Source: Bacillota bacterium
GTDB lineage: Bacteria > Bacillota > Clostridia > Lachnospirales > Lachnospiraceae
Assembly (NCBI GenBank): GCA_023416695.1
Contig: JAEZGY010000030.1
Span: 11,530 to 75,529, forward strand
Direction: 5' to 3'
DNA: 64,000 nt
A model generated the notes under the pieces. That model did not search any database. It saw only the letters and a list, made by a program, of their open reading frames with translations, and was not told the DNA's origin. Both the position numbers and the translations under genes were made by a program. Positions 54,607 to 63,540 of the stretch are shown here, piece by piece; position 1 is the stretch's first letter, and the number at the start of each line of letters is the position of its first letter.

Positions 54607-56661
54607 ATGAATAAAGAGAAGAAAATACCCAACCACTTAATCAATGAAAAGTCTCCGTATTTACTACAGCATGCCTATAATCCGGTAGATTGGTATCCTT
54701 GGGGGGAAGAGGCTTTTAAAAGAGCGGGGGAGGAGAATAAACCAATATTCTTAAGTATTGGGTATTCTACCTGTCATTGGTGTCATGTAATGGAAAGAGA
54801 ATCTTTTGAGGATATAGAGGTAGCGAAGCTCCTAAATGAATCCTTTATCTCTATAAAGGTGGATAAGGAAGAACGCCCTGACGTAGATACGATCTACATG
54901 TCTGTTTGCACTGCAATCCATGGTCATGGTGGGTGGCCTTTGACAATTTTAATAACACCAGATCAGGTGCCATTTTATGCGGCAACCTATTTGCCAAAGC
55001 ACAGTGTAGCTGGTAGAACAGGACTGATGGAGCTTTTAACCCATGTGAATCGAACTTGGCAGAAAGAAAGAGAGAAGTTAATTCAATCGGGAGATCAGCT
55101 TATTAAAGCAATGAAAAGTAATCTTTCAAGTATTCAGAATGAGGATGAAAGTGATGTCAATGCCAGTGTACTTGGGGTAGCGTATCATCAATACCTAACC
55201 TCCTTTGATGAAGAATATGGCGGCTTTGGCAATGCTCCTAAATTCCCTAGTCCTCACAATCTCCTGTTTTTATTAAGATATGGGGAGTTGTTCCATAGTG
55301 AACAGGCAAGCAAAATGGTAGAAACCACGTTAAGACAGATGTTTCTTGGTGGAATCTATGACCATATTGGTGGTGGATTTTCTAGATATAGTACGGACCG
55401 GTATTGGCTTGCTCCTCATTTTGAAAAAATGCTATATGACAATGCGTTACTTTCCTTAGCATACCTAGAAGCCTATCAAGCTACGAATCATCTGATTTAC
55501 CGGCTTGTAGCGGAGGAGACACTTGCCTATATTGGCAGGGAGATGCAAAGTGAGGAAGGTGGATTCTATTCCGCTCAAGATGCAGATAGTGAGGGAGAAG
55601 AGGGTAAATATTATGTCTTTACACCAGAGGAGATTGAGAAGGTGTTAGGAAAAGTGAGAGCAGACCGTTTTAATAAACACTATGATATTACAAAGAAGGG
55701 GAATTTCGAAGGTGCTAGTATACCGAACCTCATTGGCCATAAACAGGTGGAGGCTACTAGTGAAGATAATTCCTTCTTTACACAATGTAGAGAAGAACTA
55801 TATCGCTATCGTTTGCAAAGAACAAAGCTTCATAAGGACGATAAGTGTTTAACCTCTTGGAATGCTCTTATGTTAACAGCCTTTGCAAGAGCTTACCTTG
55901 TGTTAGGTGGGAAGAGATACCTTAAGACAATGGAACATGTGGTAGCCTTTATAGAGAAGTATTTAATGGACGAAAGAGGAAGGTTATTTGTTCGTTACCG
56001 AGATGGTGAGAGCTTTGGAGTAGGCCATATTGATGACTATGCATTTCTGTGTTTAGCCTATTATGAGCTATACGAGGCAACCTTTGATGCAAAGTATTTA
56101 AAAGGTAGTATGAAATTAATGGATGACATGATCGAACACTTTTGGGATAGTAGAAAAGGTGGCTTCTATTTTTATGCAAATGATGCGGAGAAGCTGATTA
56201 TGAGGCCGAAGGAAACTTATGATGGTGCCATTCCTTCTGGAAATTCCGTAGCTTTATATATGCTTGGTAAGCTATATACTCTTACCGGCAAAGTAGGGTT
56301 TAAGGAGTGCCATGAAAAGCAACTGGCTTTTATGAACCGGGTAGTAAAAGAATACCCATCTGGATATGGTTTCGCATTACTTGGCTATTTAGAGGTATTT
56401 CACCCTGCTAAAAAGCTAATTTGCCTTTTGGAAACGAAGGAAGACATGGATGAACTACGTCGAATCACTTCCTCCGTCTATATACCGGAACTTACCATAG
56501 TCGTTAAAACTCCATATAATGAGACTGAACTAGAACAGCTGATACCAGATTTAAAGGAGTATAAAAAGAATGCAAAGCAAGTCTTCTATTACTGCGAAGA
56601 TTATACGTGTAGGGAGCCGGTATTTAGCTTTGAAGAATTGAAAAAGTTGTTGGCAATATAA
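54607..56661 (+). CDS. DUF255 thioredoxin-domain protein (YyaL/Spata20-like)
   Basis: A 684-aa cytoplasmic protein. The N-terminal 170 residues are a thioredoxin-like fold with STCHWCHVM (CxxC near residue 58). The remainder is an (alpha/alpha)6 barrel like N-acylglucosamine 2-epimerases ([42 protein letters not shown]). Length and motifs are complete. Function is poorly known in bacteria. The start ATG 54607 follows AGGAGGTGGT. Confidence 0.9.
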   Translation: MNKEKKIPNHLINEKSPYLLQHAYNPVDWYPWGEEAFKRAGEENKPIFLSIGYSTCHWCHVMERESFEDIEVAKLLNESFISIKVDKEERPDVDTIYMSVCTAIHGHGGWPLTILITPDQVPFYAATYLPKHSVAGRTGLMELLTHVNRTWQKEREKLIQSGDQLIKAMKSNLSSIQNEDESDVNASVLGVAYHQYLTSFDEEYGGFGNAPKFPSPHNLLFLLRYGELFHSEQASKMVETTLRQMFLGGIYDHIGGGFSRYSTDRYWLAPHFEKMLYDNALLSLAYLEAYQATNHLIYRLVAEETLAYIGREMQSEEGGFYSAQDADSEGEEGKYYVFTPEEIEKVLGKVRADRFNKHYDITKKGNFEGASIPNLIGHKQVEATSEDNSFFTQCREELYRYRLQRTKLHKDDKCLTSWNALMLTAFARAYLVLGGKRYLKTMEHVVAFIEKYLMDERGRLFVRYRDGESFGVGHIDDYAFLCLAYYELYEATFDAKYLKGSMKLMDDMIEHFWDSRKGGFYFYANDAEKLIMRPKETYDGAIPSGNSVALYMLGKLYTLTGKVGFKECHEKQLAFMNRVVKEYPSGYGFALLGYLEVFHPAKKLICLLETKEDMDELRRITSSVYIPELTIVVKTPYNETELEQLIPDLKEYKKNAKQVFYYCEDYTCREPVFSFEELKKLLAI

Positions 56662-56727
56662 GGATGAATAGGAAACAATGAGTTGACCAATATTGATGAT
56701 GTAGAGAATTATAAAGGAGGTAGAACA

Positions 56728-56913
56728 GTGGCAAGCTTAAACCAACTAGAGCTTCAAAACCTACGTCATCTAATCGGTGCACATTGCACCATAGAAAAGA
56801 AGCTGAATTTTTACTCTCAGCAATGTACAGATACTACCATAAAGAATCTGATGCAAAATGACGCCCAGGCTGCAAAACAAGGCAAAGATAAATTAATGAC
56901 ATTCTTGGAGTAG
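56728..56913 (+). CDS. Small CotF-like spore coat protein 1
   Basis: A 61-aa helical protein (LNQLELQNLRHLIGAH, TIKNLMQNDAQAAKQ) of the Coat_F/ferritin-like type found in spore coats. The start is GTG 56728, six bases after AAAGGAGGT. The next gene, of the same kind, starts after 12 bases. Confidence 0.65.
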   Translation: MASLNQLELQNLRHLIGAHCTIEKKLNFYSQQCTDTTIKNLMQNDAQAAKQGKDKLMTFLE

Positions 56914-56925
56914 GAGAGCAAAGCA

Positions 56926-57174
56926 ATGCAAGAAAAAGAAATGGTAAGTGATTACCTAGCTGGACTTAATGCAAGTCTGTCAAATTATGGTTCCATTATT
57001 GCACAATGCGAGAATCCTGATTTACGGCAGACACTTATTAATATGAGAAATGAAGACGAAATTCGTCAGTATACTTTATTTAAATTAGCAAAAGAAAAGG
57101 GATATTATATTCCTGCCCAACAAGCCGCACCAGAAGAAATCGCAAAAGTAAAACAAGAGATGTCTCAGGGTTAA
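56926..57174 (+). CDS. Small CotF-like spore coat protein 2
   Basis: An 82-aa helical protein (SDYLAGLNASLSNYGSIIAQCENPDLRQ) typical of the second half of CotF. With the preceding 61-aa protein it makes a split CotF pair, as seen in other clostridia. A bidirectional terminator follows. Confidence 0.75.
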   Translation: MQEKEMVSDYLAGLNASLSNYGSIIAQCENPDLRQTLINMRNEDEIRQYTLFKLAKEKGYYIPAQQAAPEEIAKVKQEMSQG

Positions 57175-57217
57175 AAAAAGAGCTACAAAATCGATTTTCT
57201 GATTTTGTAGCTTTGTT
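57173..57217. terminator. Bidirectional terminator between coat and hemerythrin genes
   Basis: GCTACAAAATC and GATTTTGTAGC arms, A-run left and T-run right. Confidence 0.85.
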
Positions 57218-57220
57218 ATA

Positions 57221-57619
57221 TTAAAGATCCTCAGCAATTGCTTTATCACTATCACAAATATGGTTAACAAGCCAATCATATAAGAAGTTAAGAAGCTTTG
57301 TAATGGTTTCTTCTTGAGCTAAATCAATAGATGCAATATCCATTGCCTCTAATTGGTCCACAAAATCCTTATGTTCTACTATGTGACTTAATAATTTCTT
57401 ATAGTTAATGCTTTTCATATACTCTTCTTCATGAGTAAAGTGGTATTTTGTGTAATCCATTAGTTCATTAATAATAGTCAATATGTAATCATATTTGTCG
57501 GGGATAAACTCATCATGTGACACTTCATATAAACGGTTCGTTATTTCAAATAATTTTGCATGTTCTTCGTCTATAAACTGAATTCCTGTTAAAAACTCAT
57601 CTTTCATCTGATATAGCAT
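57221..57619 (-). CDS. Bacteriohemerythrin 1
   Basis: A 132-aa four-helix hemerythrin. The diiron ligands are seen as DEEHAKLFE, HFTHEEE, HIVEHKDF and WLVNHICDSD. It binds O2 reversibly at a non-haem diiron site and may protect oxygen-sensitive enzymes such as nitrogenase and hydrogenase. It is the nearest paralog of the next gene. Confidence 0.92.
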   Translation of the reverse strand: MLYQMKDEFLTGIQFIDEEHAKLFEITNRLYEVSHDEFIPDKYDYILTIINELMDYTKYHFTHEEEYMKSINYKKLLSHIVEHKDFVDQLEAMDIASIDLAQEETITKLLNFLYDWLVNHICDSDKAIAEDL

Positions 57620-57745
57620 ACATTTCCCTTCTTTCTGTTTTTATTGTTGTTACAGTATGACAAAAATGTGCATAAAATAGTGTAATATGAACTATATTAC
57701 AATATTATGGAAAATAATTCAATAGAAAGTTAATAGAATAGTATA

Positions 57746-57795
57746 AAAAGAAAAAGAAAGGCTACAAAATCAGACGTAGGATTCTGTAGCTTTTT
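57746..57795. terminator. Terminator between the two hemerythrin genes
   Basis: GCTACAAAATC...GATTCTGTAGC with Ts on one side and As on the other. Its arms nearly copy the terminator at 57173. Confidence 0.8.
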
Positions 57796-57810
57796 CGTCA
57801 TAGGTATGTA

Positions 57811-58230
57811 CTATTTGCTTGTTTCTTCAGCTTCTTTTAGGCTTTGAGCAATAAGCTTGTCACTACCATTGATGTGGTTAACAAGCCAGTCATATAAATA
57901 GTTAAGAAGCTTTACAATAGCTTCTTCTTGGGCAAGGTCAACATCTTCTAAATCAATAGCATCTAGGTGTTCAATAAAATCGTTGTGGGACACTAGCTGA
58001 GAGAATAGTCTTTTATAATTCATGCTTTTCATAAACTCTTCTTCATGATGGAAGTGGTATTTGGTATAATCTTGTAATTCCCTTATTACATCAACTATGT
58101 AATCAAATTTATCAGGGATAAATTCATCATGTGAAATCTCATATAAGCGATTTGTAATTTCAAATAGTTTTGTATGTTCTTCGTCGATAAATTGAATTCC
58201 TGTAAGATATTCGTCCTTCATTTCGTACAT
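57811..58230 (-). CDS. Bacteriohemerythrin 2
   Basis: A 139-aa paralog of bacteriohemerythrin 1, differing at scattered positions. The diiron ligands DEEHTKLFE, HFHHEEE, HLDAIDL-type and WLVNHINGSD are present. The two arose by tandem duplication. GAAGG precedes the ATG. Confidence 0.92.
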   Translation of the reverse strand: MYEMKDEYLTGIQFIDEEHTKLFEITNRLYEISHDEFIPDKFDYIVDVIRELQDYTKYHFHHEEEFMKSMNYKRLFSQLVSHNDFIEHLDAIDLEDVDLAQEEAIVKLLNYLYDWLVNHINGSDKLIAQSLKEAEETSK

Positions 58231-58413
58231 ATTATTACCTTCTTTCTTTTGATATAGTGGGATGGTACATAAGTAAATTTTTAGTGATAAAGATAAAAAA
58301 AGGTTTGTATATGGATTATTTTACATTATTATGGGGCATGAATCAAGAGTGATTGTATATTAATGAAGGAAGAAGCAAATCATAGAGATATCAAGAAAAA
58401 GGAGAATGTTAGT

Positions 58414-59403
58414 ATGTGTACAGCGCTAAATATAAGATCTGCGAAAGATAAAGTTTTTTTTGGTCGAAATATGGATTTGGCCTATGATTTTAATCAAAGG
58501 GTACTTATTTTACCAATAAACTATCAGTATGAAGATAGGGTTACAGGAAATACAGTTACTAACCATACGGCTATTATCGGAATGGGAACCATCATTGATG
58601 ATCATGCTACCTTTGCAGAAGCCATGAATACAAAAGGATTAGCATGTGCAGGCCTAAATTTTGATGGCTATGCTTACTTTGAAAAAAAACCAGTAGAAGG
58701 GAAGCTTAATCTCGCTCCCTATGATTTTACTCAGTGGGCATTATCTAATTTTGAAACGGTAGAGCAAGTAAAAGAAGCGATTCTAACTATTGAATTAGTA
58801 GATGTACCGCTAAATAGTAAGACCCCGGTGCCTACCTTACACTGGATGATTACAGACAAAAGTGGTGCTTCCATTGTTATGGAAAGAACCGTAGATGGAA
58901 TAAAAGTATATGATAATCCAGTAGGGGTAATGACGAATAATCCGACCTTTCATTGGCATCTCACTAATCTGAATGAGTATTTGTATCTTACTAAAGAACA
59001 TCATCAGAAAACCATGTGGAGTGACAAGGAATTAGTTTCTTTAGGAATTGGAAGTGGAACCTTAGGAATTCCAGGAGACTTTGCAAGCGTTTCAAGGTTT
59101 GTAAGAATTGCCTTTTTAAGAGCCAATACTCCAGTGTTAGAAGAGGATGACGAAACTATCTCTCAATTTTTTAATATGTTAGATTACGTGAAAATGGTAA
59201 AGGGAGGGGTAACAACGCAGGAAGGGTTATCAGATATGACCATCTATACCTCATGTATGGATTTAAATGAAGGCGTTTATTACTATAGAACCTATGGGGA
59301 TAATAGAATTAAAGTAGTTGATATAAAAAAAGAAAAGCTAGATGGTAGAGAGCCGATTAATTATCCGTACCTTAAAAAGCAAGATTTTAATTACTTAAAT
59401 TAG
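58414..59403 (+). CDS. Choloylglycine hydrolase-family enzyme (bile salt hydrolase/penicillin V acylase)
   Basis: A 329-aa Ntn-hydrolase. The nucleophile is Cys2 (MCTALNI), exposed after removal of the initiator Met. Other catalytic residues are in FGRNMDLAYD, GVMTNNPTFHWHL and SRFVRIAFL. The start ATG 58414 follows AAGGAGAAT, and the Cys2 requirement fixes it; longer frames are wrong. The family cleaves amide bonds of bile salts, penicillin V or acyl-homoserine lactones; which applies here is unknown. Confidence 0.9.
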   Translation: MCTALNIRSAKDKVFFGRNMDLAYDFNQRVLILPINYQYEDRVTGNTVTNHTAIIGMGTIIDDHATFAEAMNTKGLACAGLNFDGYAYFEKKPVEGKLNLAPYDFTQWALSNFETVEQVKEAILTIELVDVPLNSKTPVPTLHWMITDKSGASIVMERTVDGIKVYDNPVGVMTNNPTFHWHLTNLNEYLYLTKEHHQKTMWSDKELVSLGIGSGTLGIPGDFASVSRFVRIAFLRANTPVLEEDDETISQFFNMLDYVKMVKGGVTTQEGLSDMTIYTSCMDLNEGVYYYRTYGDNRIKVVDIKKEKLDGREPINYPYLKKQDFNYLN

Positions 59404-59590
59404 TATGGATAGCAGTATTAATGAAAAATGTGTTGCGCAATTATAATTCCGACTTTGCAGGATTATCAGTGGATTTAGCTTATATGACGATGGTGAATTT
59501 GAGTATATGACAGGTAGTAAAACGGTAGTGGAAGTAACTAAGTTATTGCAATAAGTTTTATCTTTATAGAGTATATTGATTTCTAAGAGA
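59404..59590. other. Gene remnant after the hydrolase
   Basis: A frame ending GFSLYDDGEFEYMTG...TKLLQ lacks a start and looks like the C-terminus of a small lost protein with a YDDGE repeat. No promoter was seen. Confidence 0.2.
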
Positions 59591-59593
59591 AAG

Positions 59594-59622
59594 AAGGGTA
59601 CCATTTTTATAGGTACCTTTTT
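59594..59622 (+). terminator. Terminator before the sigma factor gene
   Basis: AAGGGTACC and GGTACCTT arms with a T-run. Confidence 0.75.
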
Positions 59623-59690
59623 AAATAAAAATGCATCCTAATTGCATCCTCATTTGTATTCATAGTAGAAAAGAGAAAGGAGGAACTGTA

Positions 59691-60173
59691 TTGCAGACAG
59701 AAACAACGAATGCAGCAGAAAAATTAAACCTATATGGTAATAGTATTCTTAGGATTGCGGCCACATATGTGAAAAATAAGCAAGACGCCGAGGACATTCT
59801 GCAGGATGTTTTGGTAAAGTATATGACAAAAGAGCCAAGCTTTGCAAATGATGAGCATGAAAAGGCATGGTTTCTTCGTGTGGCAATTAATATGGCTAAG
59901 AATAAGTGCAAATCTGCTGCTTTTCGCTTACATACTAGTTTAGAGGAAAATGTAAGCTCTGTGGACAAATACGAGTACAATAGTGTTTTGGAGGCAGTGT
60001 ATCAGCTCCCTACCAAATACAAAGAGATTATTTATCTTTACTACTATGAAGAATATAGTGTTAAAGAAATTGCGGGACTCTTACATAAGAAGGAAGCAAC
60101 AGTGAAAAGTTTATTAAGGCGTGGACGAGAGAAGCTGAGTGTGGTTTTAAAGGAGGATGAGGAAAGTGCATAA
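59691..60173 (+). CDS. ECF-family RNA polymerase sigma factor
   Basis: A 160-aa sigma factor: region 2 (AEDILQDVLVKYM, EKAWFLRVAINMAKN) and region 4 (LPTKYKEIIYLYYYEEYSVKEIA with its helix-turn-helix). The start is TTG 59691 after AAAGGAGGA. It overlaps the next gene, its likely anti-sigma factor, which suggests translation coupling. Confidence 0.9.
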   Translation: MQTETTNAAEKLNLYGNSILRIAATYVKNKQDAEDILQDVLVKYMTKEPSFANDEHEKAWFLRVAINMAKNKCKSAAFRLHTSLEENVSSVDKYEYNSVLEAVYQLPTKYKEIIYLYYYEEYSVKEIAGLLHKKEATVKSLLRRGREKLSVVLKEDEESA

Positions 60174-61221
60174 AGAGATAAAGGATGCGTATAATGGAAT
60201 TAATTTAGATGAAACTGCAAAACAAAGAATCTTAGATAAATTAAATGTTACCTCGGGAAAAAAGGAAGAAAGAAGAGATAAGCTAATTAGTAAAGAATAT
60301 CAGGAAGATAAAAATATAACAGAAGCTGTGATTTTAAAAGAGAAAAAGAGATTCCCAAGAGTAGTAGCCCTTGTAGCTTCTATGGCTGCTGTGGTTGGTT
60401 TGGTAGTTGCTATCGGATATTCTGCAAAGGGTATACTAGTGGGACCGAATACTAGCTCTGTTGGTACCACTATCACAACGACCCCAAAACCTACTAGTGT
60501 AGCTACACCAAAAGCCACAGCTGTAGCGACTCCGAAGGCCACAGCTGCAGCGACCCCAAAAGCCACAGCTACAGCCACTCCAAAAGCAGAGGGTGAGAAA
60601 ATTACTATCTCTAGAAAAGAGTTTGAAGCTGGAATAGAGAGAATGGCAAATGCAGAATTTGGAGTGGCAGACCCTTATGTGATTTATGCATCTAGTGAAC
60701 TCGTTATCATCAATGACGGTAACGGAATGTTATTCTATGATTATAAAAATGGTAAATGTTTGGGTGTGCTAGATACCATGAAATATGATATCAGTCATAT
60801 ACAAGGGTCTAATTATACGGAAGTCAAAGTGAGTGAATCAGGGCAATATATTAGTTTTGCTAATGTTGATAATGAGGAGATTCGCTATTTATTCGATCTT
60901 AAGAATTTGACCTTAGAAAAAGGAAAGACTTTAGGTGACATGCCAGTATATGATAAAATAGGATGCATAGATGAAGAGACGGATTTGTTAATAAAGAATA
61001 AACCTGCTGGTCGAAGTATTTTTGGGATTGACTATGGTGTGACAGAAGATGGTACGTATGTACTATGTCAAGTGCAGTTGCCAGATAATTATGGTGATGT
61101 TACTTTGACATTATCTGAGTTAAAATTGATTTCACTGACTTTAAATCGCAAAGCAGATGGTACAAAAAGTTATAAATTAGAGGCGATGTATGTTTTTCCA
61201 GAGTATGTCAAAGTGTTTTAA
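60166..61221 (+). CDS. Membrane anti-sigma factor candidate with TPKATA repeats
   Basis: A 351-aa protein: a 65-residue cytoplasmic part, one membrane helix near residues 66-87, a threonine/alanine/proline/lysine-rich linker with four ATPKATA repeats (about 110-145), then an extracellular beta-rich domain (ASSELVIINDGNGMLFYD). The layout fits an anti-sigma factor that holds the upstream ECF protein. GTG 60166 is preferred to ATG 60157 because AGGAGG abuts the latter. The linker is encoded by a 24-base tandem repeat near 60499-60588. Confidence 0.6.
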   Translation: MHKEIKDAYNGINLDETAKQRILDKLNVTSGKKEERRDKLISKEYQEDKNITEAVILKEKKRFPRVVALVASMAAVVGLVVAIGYSAKGILVGPNTSSVGTTITTTPKPTSVATPKATAVATPKATAAATPKATATATPKAEGEKITISRKEFEAGIERMANAEFGVADPYVIYASSELVIINDGNGMLFYDYKNGKCLGVLDTMKYDISHIQGSNYTEVKVSESGQYISFANVDNEEIRYLFDLKNLTLEKGKTLGDMPVYDKIGCIDEETDLLIKNKPAGRSIFGIDYGVTEDGTYVLCQVQLPDNYGDVTLTLSELKLISLTLNRKADGTKSYKLEAMYVFPEYVKVF

Positions 61222-61286
61222 TTCCATAAAATATCCATTATAATGAGAATATGATCAGGCAAATATCATTACAATGGAGGGAGCTT

Positions 61287-62279
61287 ATGGAATATAGAAA
61301 ACTAGGTAATTCAGATTTAAAGGTATCTCGCATTTGTATGGGTTGTATGGGCTTTGGAGATTCTGCTTCTGGACTACACAGCTGGACTTTAAATGAGGAA
61401 TATTCAAAAGAAATCATTAAAAAGGGATTAGAGCTTGGAGTGAATTTCTATGACACCGCCCTAGCTTACCAAGGGGGTACTAGTGAACAGTATGTAGGAA
61501 GAGCATTAAAATCTTTGATAAAGAGAGATGAGGTTGTGGTAGCGACTAAATTTCTTCCACGGACGAAAGAGGAGATTAAAGCTAATGTAAGTGGGCAAAA
61601 GCATATTGAGAACATGTTAGACCAAAGTCTAGGTAACCTTGGGATGGACTATGTGGACCTATATATTTACCATATGTGGGATTACAATACGCCCCTATAC
61701 GAGATTATGGAGGGGTTACATAGAGTGGTGAAGTCTGGAAAAGTTAGAGCTATCGGCATCTCTAATTGCTTTGCTTGGCAGTTAGCAAAGGCAAATGCCT
61801 TAGCAGAGAAGGAAGGCTTTACGAAGTTTGTATCTATACAGGGGCATTATAACCTTATTTTCAGAGAGGAAGAAAGAGAAATGGTTCCTTATTGTAAGGA
61901 AGAAAACATTGCCTTAACTCCTTATAGCGCGTTGGCTGGTGGAAGACTATCAAAACAGCTAGGAGAGAACTCTAAGCGCTTAGAGGAAGATAAGTTTGCA
62001 AAGTTCAAATATGATTCTACGAAGGAACAGGATAATATTATAATAAAAAGAGTAGCAGAACTAGCTAAGAGAAGAGGGGTATCCATGACAGAGGTTGCCC
62101 TTGCTTGGTTACTCTTAAAGGCGGATTCCCCTGTAGTTGGCGCTACCAAATGCCATCACATCGAGGGTGCCGTAAAGGCAACCAATCTTCTTCTTTCCGA
62201 GAATGAAAAGACCTATCTGGAGGAAGCTTATGTTCCACATCAATTAGTGGGAGTGATGGTGCGAAATGGCGCAAGATAG
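61287..62279 (+). CDS. Aldo-keto reductase
   Basis: A 330-aa NADPH-dependent reductase with the (beta/alpha)8 fold: GCMGFGDS, FYDTALAYQGG with the catalytic Asp and Tyr, DLYIYHMWD with the His, and VALAWLLLKADSPVVGAT with the cofactor-binding Ser/Thr region. Substrate unknown. The start ATG 61287 follows GGAGGG. It is convergent with the LacI gene. Confidence 0.92.
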   Translation: MEYRKLGNSDLKVSRICMGCMGFGDSASGLHSWTLNEEYSKEIIKKGLELGVNFYDTALAYQGGTSEQYVGRALKSLIKRDEVVVATKFLPRTKEEIKANVSGQKHIENMLDQSLGNLGMDYVDLYIYHMWDYNTPLYEIMEGLHRVVKSGKVRAIGISNCFAWQLAKANALAEKEGFTKFVSIQGHYNLIFREEEREMVPYCKEENIALTPYSALAGGRLSKQLGENSKRLEEDKFAKFKYDSTKEQDNIIIKRVAELAKRRGVSMTEVALAWLLLKADSPVVGATKCHHIEGAVKATNLLLSENEKTYLEEAYVPHQLVGVMVRNGAR

Positions 62280-62291
62280 AGTGCTTGATTG

Positions 62292-63311
62292 CTATTCTGT
62301 TACATTTTCTTTTATTATTATTGTAGAAGGGACAAAATAGCATTTGTGGGCAGGTCTTTCTTTGGATAAGAGGTATTCAAAGAGTATCTCTAAGGCGTCA
62401 TATCCTTGCTTAAATGGCTGCTGGCTGATGGTGGCAGAGATCACATTTTGATTTAACATTTCAATGGTAGTGGAAAGGGTATCAAAAGTAATAATTTTGA
62501 TCCCTTTTTTTTGTTCTATCACTGCTTTACATCCACCGTACACCCCAGCACCAGCAAAAAATAGAGCATTGATATCTGGACGTCTAGTTAGTAAATCACT
62601 GGTGATTTTATAGCTCTCAATTTCATCGTCATTATTTTCTACGGTTTCTATAAGATGAATTCTAGGATAGGATTTTGAAATCGTATCCATAAAGCCTCGA
62701 ATACGTTCTTTGTGGCATAGTACTAAAGAAGAACCAGTGACAATACCAAGACGTACCTCTCCTTGGGTGATGAGGTTCATTAACCCTGCAGCAGTCCGTC
62801 CCCCTTCGTAGTAGTTACTGCCTACGTAGGCAAGACGTTTCTCGTTCTCAATATCTGTATTTACTGTAACAACGGGAATATTTTTCACTTCTAGTTCTTC
62901 AATTAATGTATGAATCATTGGGTCTTCAAAAGGAGCTAGAATGAGGCCTGCAATGTTCTCCTGTTCTAACTCTCGTATGGCATCCGCCTGTTCTTTGGCA
63001 TTAAACCCAGTTCGCTTAATGATGACATTTACTCCATAAGGTTTAAGCTCTTCTAATTCCTTATGAATACCAGCTACAATGTCATCAAAGAATAGGTTAG
63101 ACTGACTAAATAAAACTACACCAATGGTATAATTTCTCTTAGCGGCTGCCAGGGCAAGACCAGCTCGATTTGGTTTATAATTCATAAGCTCTAAAATATT
63201 CAATATCTTTTTCTCGGTCTCTGGATTTACGTTACCACGGTGGTTGATTACCCGGTCTACGGTTCCTCTAGACACTCCAGCAAGATCTGCGATTTCTTTA
63301 ATCGTAACCAT
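62292..63311 (-). CDS. LacI-family regulator
   Basis: A 339-aa repressor: N-terminal LacI helix-turn-helix (TIKEIADLAGVSRGTVDRVIN) and a periplasmic-binding-like sugar domain. AAAGGGGAT precedes the ATG. It is divergent from a DUF4867 gene; two identical-core palindromes lie between. It probably controls that gene and a sugar-use operon running out of the window. Confidence 0.9.
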   Translation of the reverse strand: MVTIKEIADLAGVSRGTVDRVINHRGNVNPETEKKILNILELMNYKPNRAGLALAAAKRNYTIGVVLFSQSNLFFDDIVAGIHKELEELKPYGVNVIIKRTGFNAKEQADAIRELEQENIAGLILAPFEDPMIHTLIEELEVKNIPVVTVNTDIENEKRLAYVGSNYYEGGRTAAGLMNLITQGEVRLGIVTGSSLVLCHKERIRGFMDTISKSYPRIHLIETVENNDDEIESYKITSDLLTRRPDINALFFAGAGVYGGCKAVIEQKKGIKIITFDTLSTTIEMLNQNVISATISQQPFKQGYDALEILFEYLLSKERPAHKCYFVPSTIIIKENVTE

Positions 63312-63356
63312 AATATCCCCTTTATCTATCTTAAAAAAGTAGTGTTTCTAATGGAT

Positions 63357-63370
63357 TGTGCACAAGCACA
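63357..63370. promoter_or_regulatory. LacI operator candidate 1
   Basis: TGTGC-ACAA-GCACA palindrome, 46 bases upstream of the regulator's start. Same core as the site at 63495. Confidence 0.6.
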
Positions 63371-63494
63371 GGTTGTAATATATAGTAACATAGCAGTGTA
63401 TAAAAGTCAATTTACAATAAAACACAATAAAATAATAATAAAATAACGAAATTTCTATTGAAACTTTCTGAAAATGTGGTATGCTATATATAGA

Positions 63495-63508
63495 TGTGCA
63501 CGAGCACA
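63495..63508. promoter_or_regulatory. LacI operator candidate 2
   Basis: TGTGC-ACGA-GCACA. It lies just downstream of a TTGAAA/TATGCT promoter (63458-63485) for the DUF4867 gene, where binding would block initiation. Confidence 0.6.
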
Positions 63509-63540
63509 TATGTTTCCAAAGATTATTTAGGAGGAACAAG

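Noticed and set aside
60300..60578. Minus-strand frame AVAFGVA repeats
   Set aside because: It is the reverse shadow of the TPKATA linker repeats of the anti-sigma candidate.
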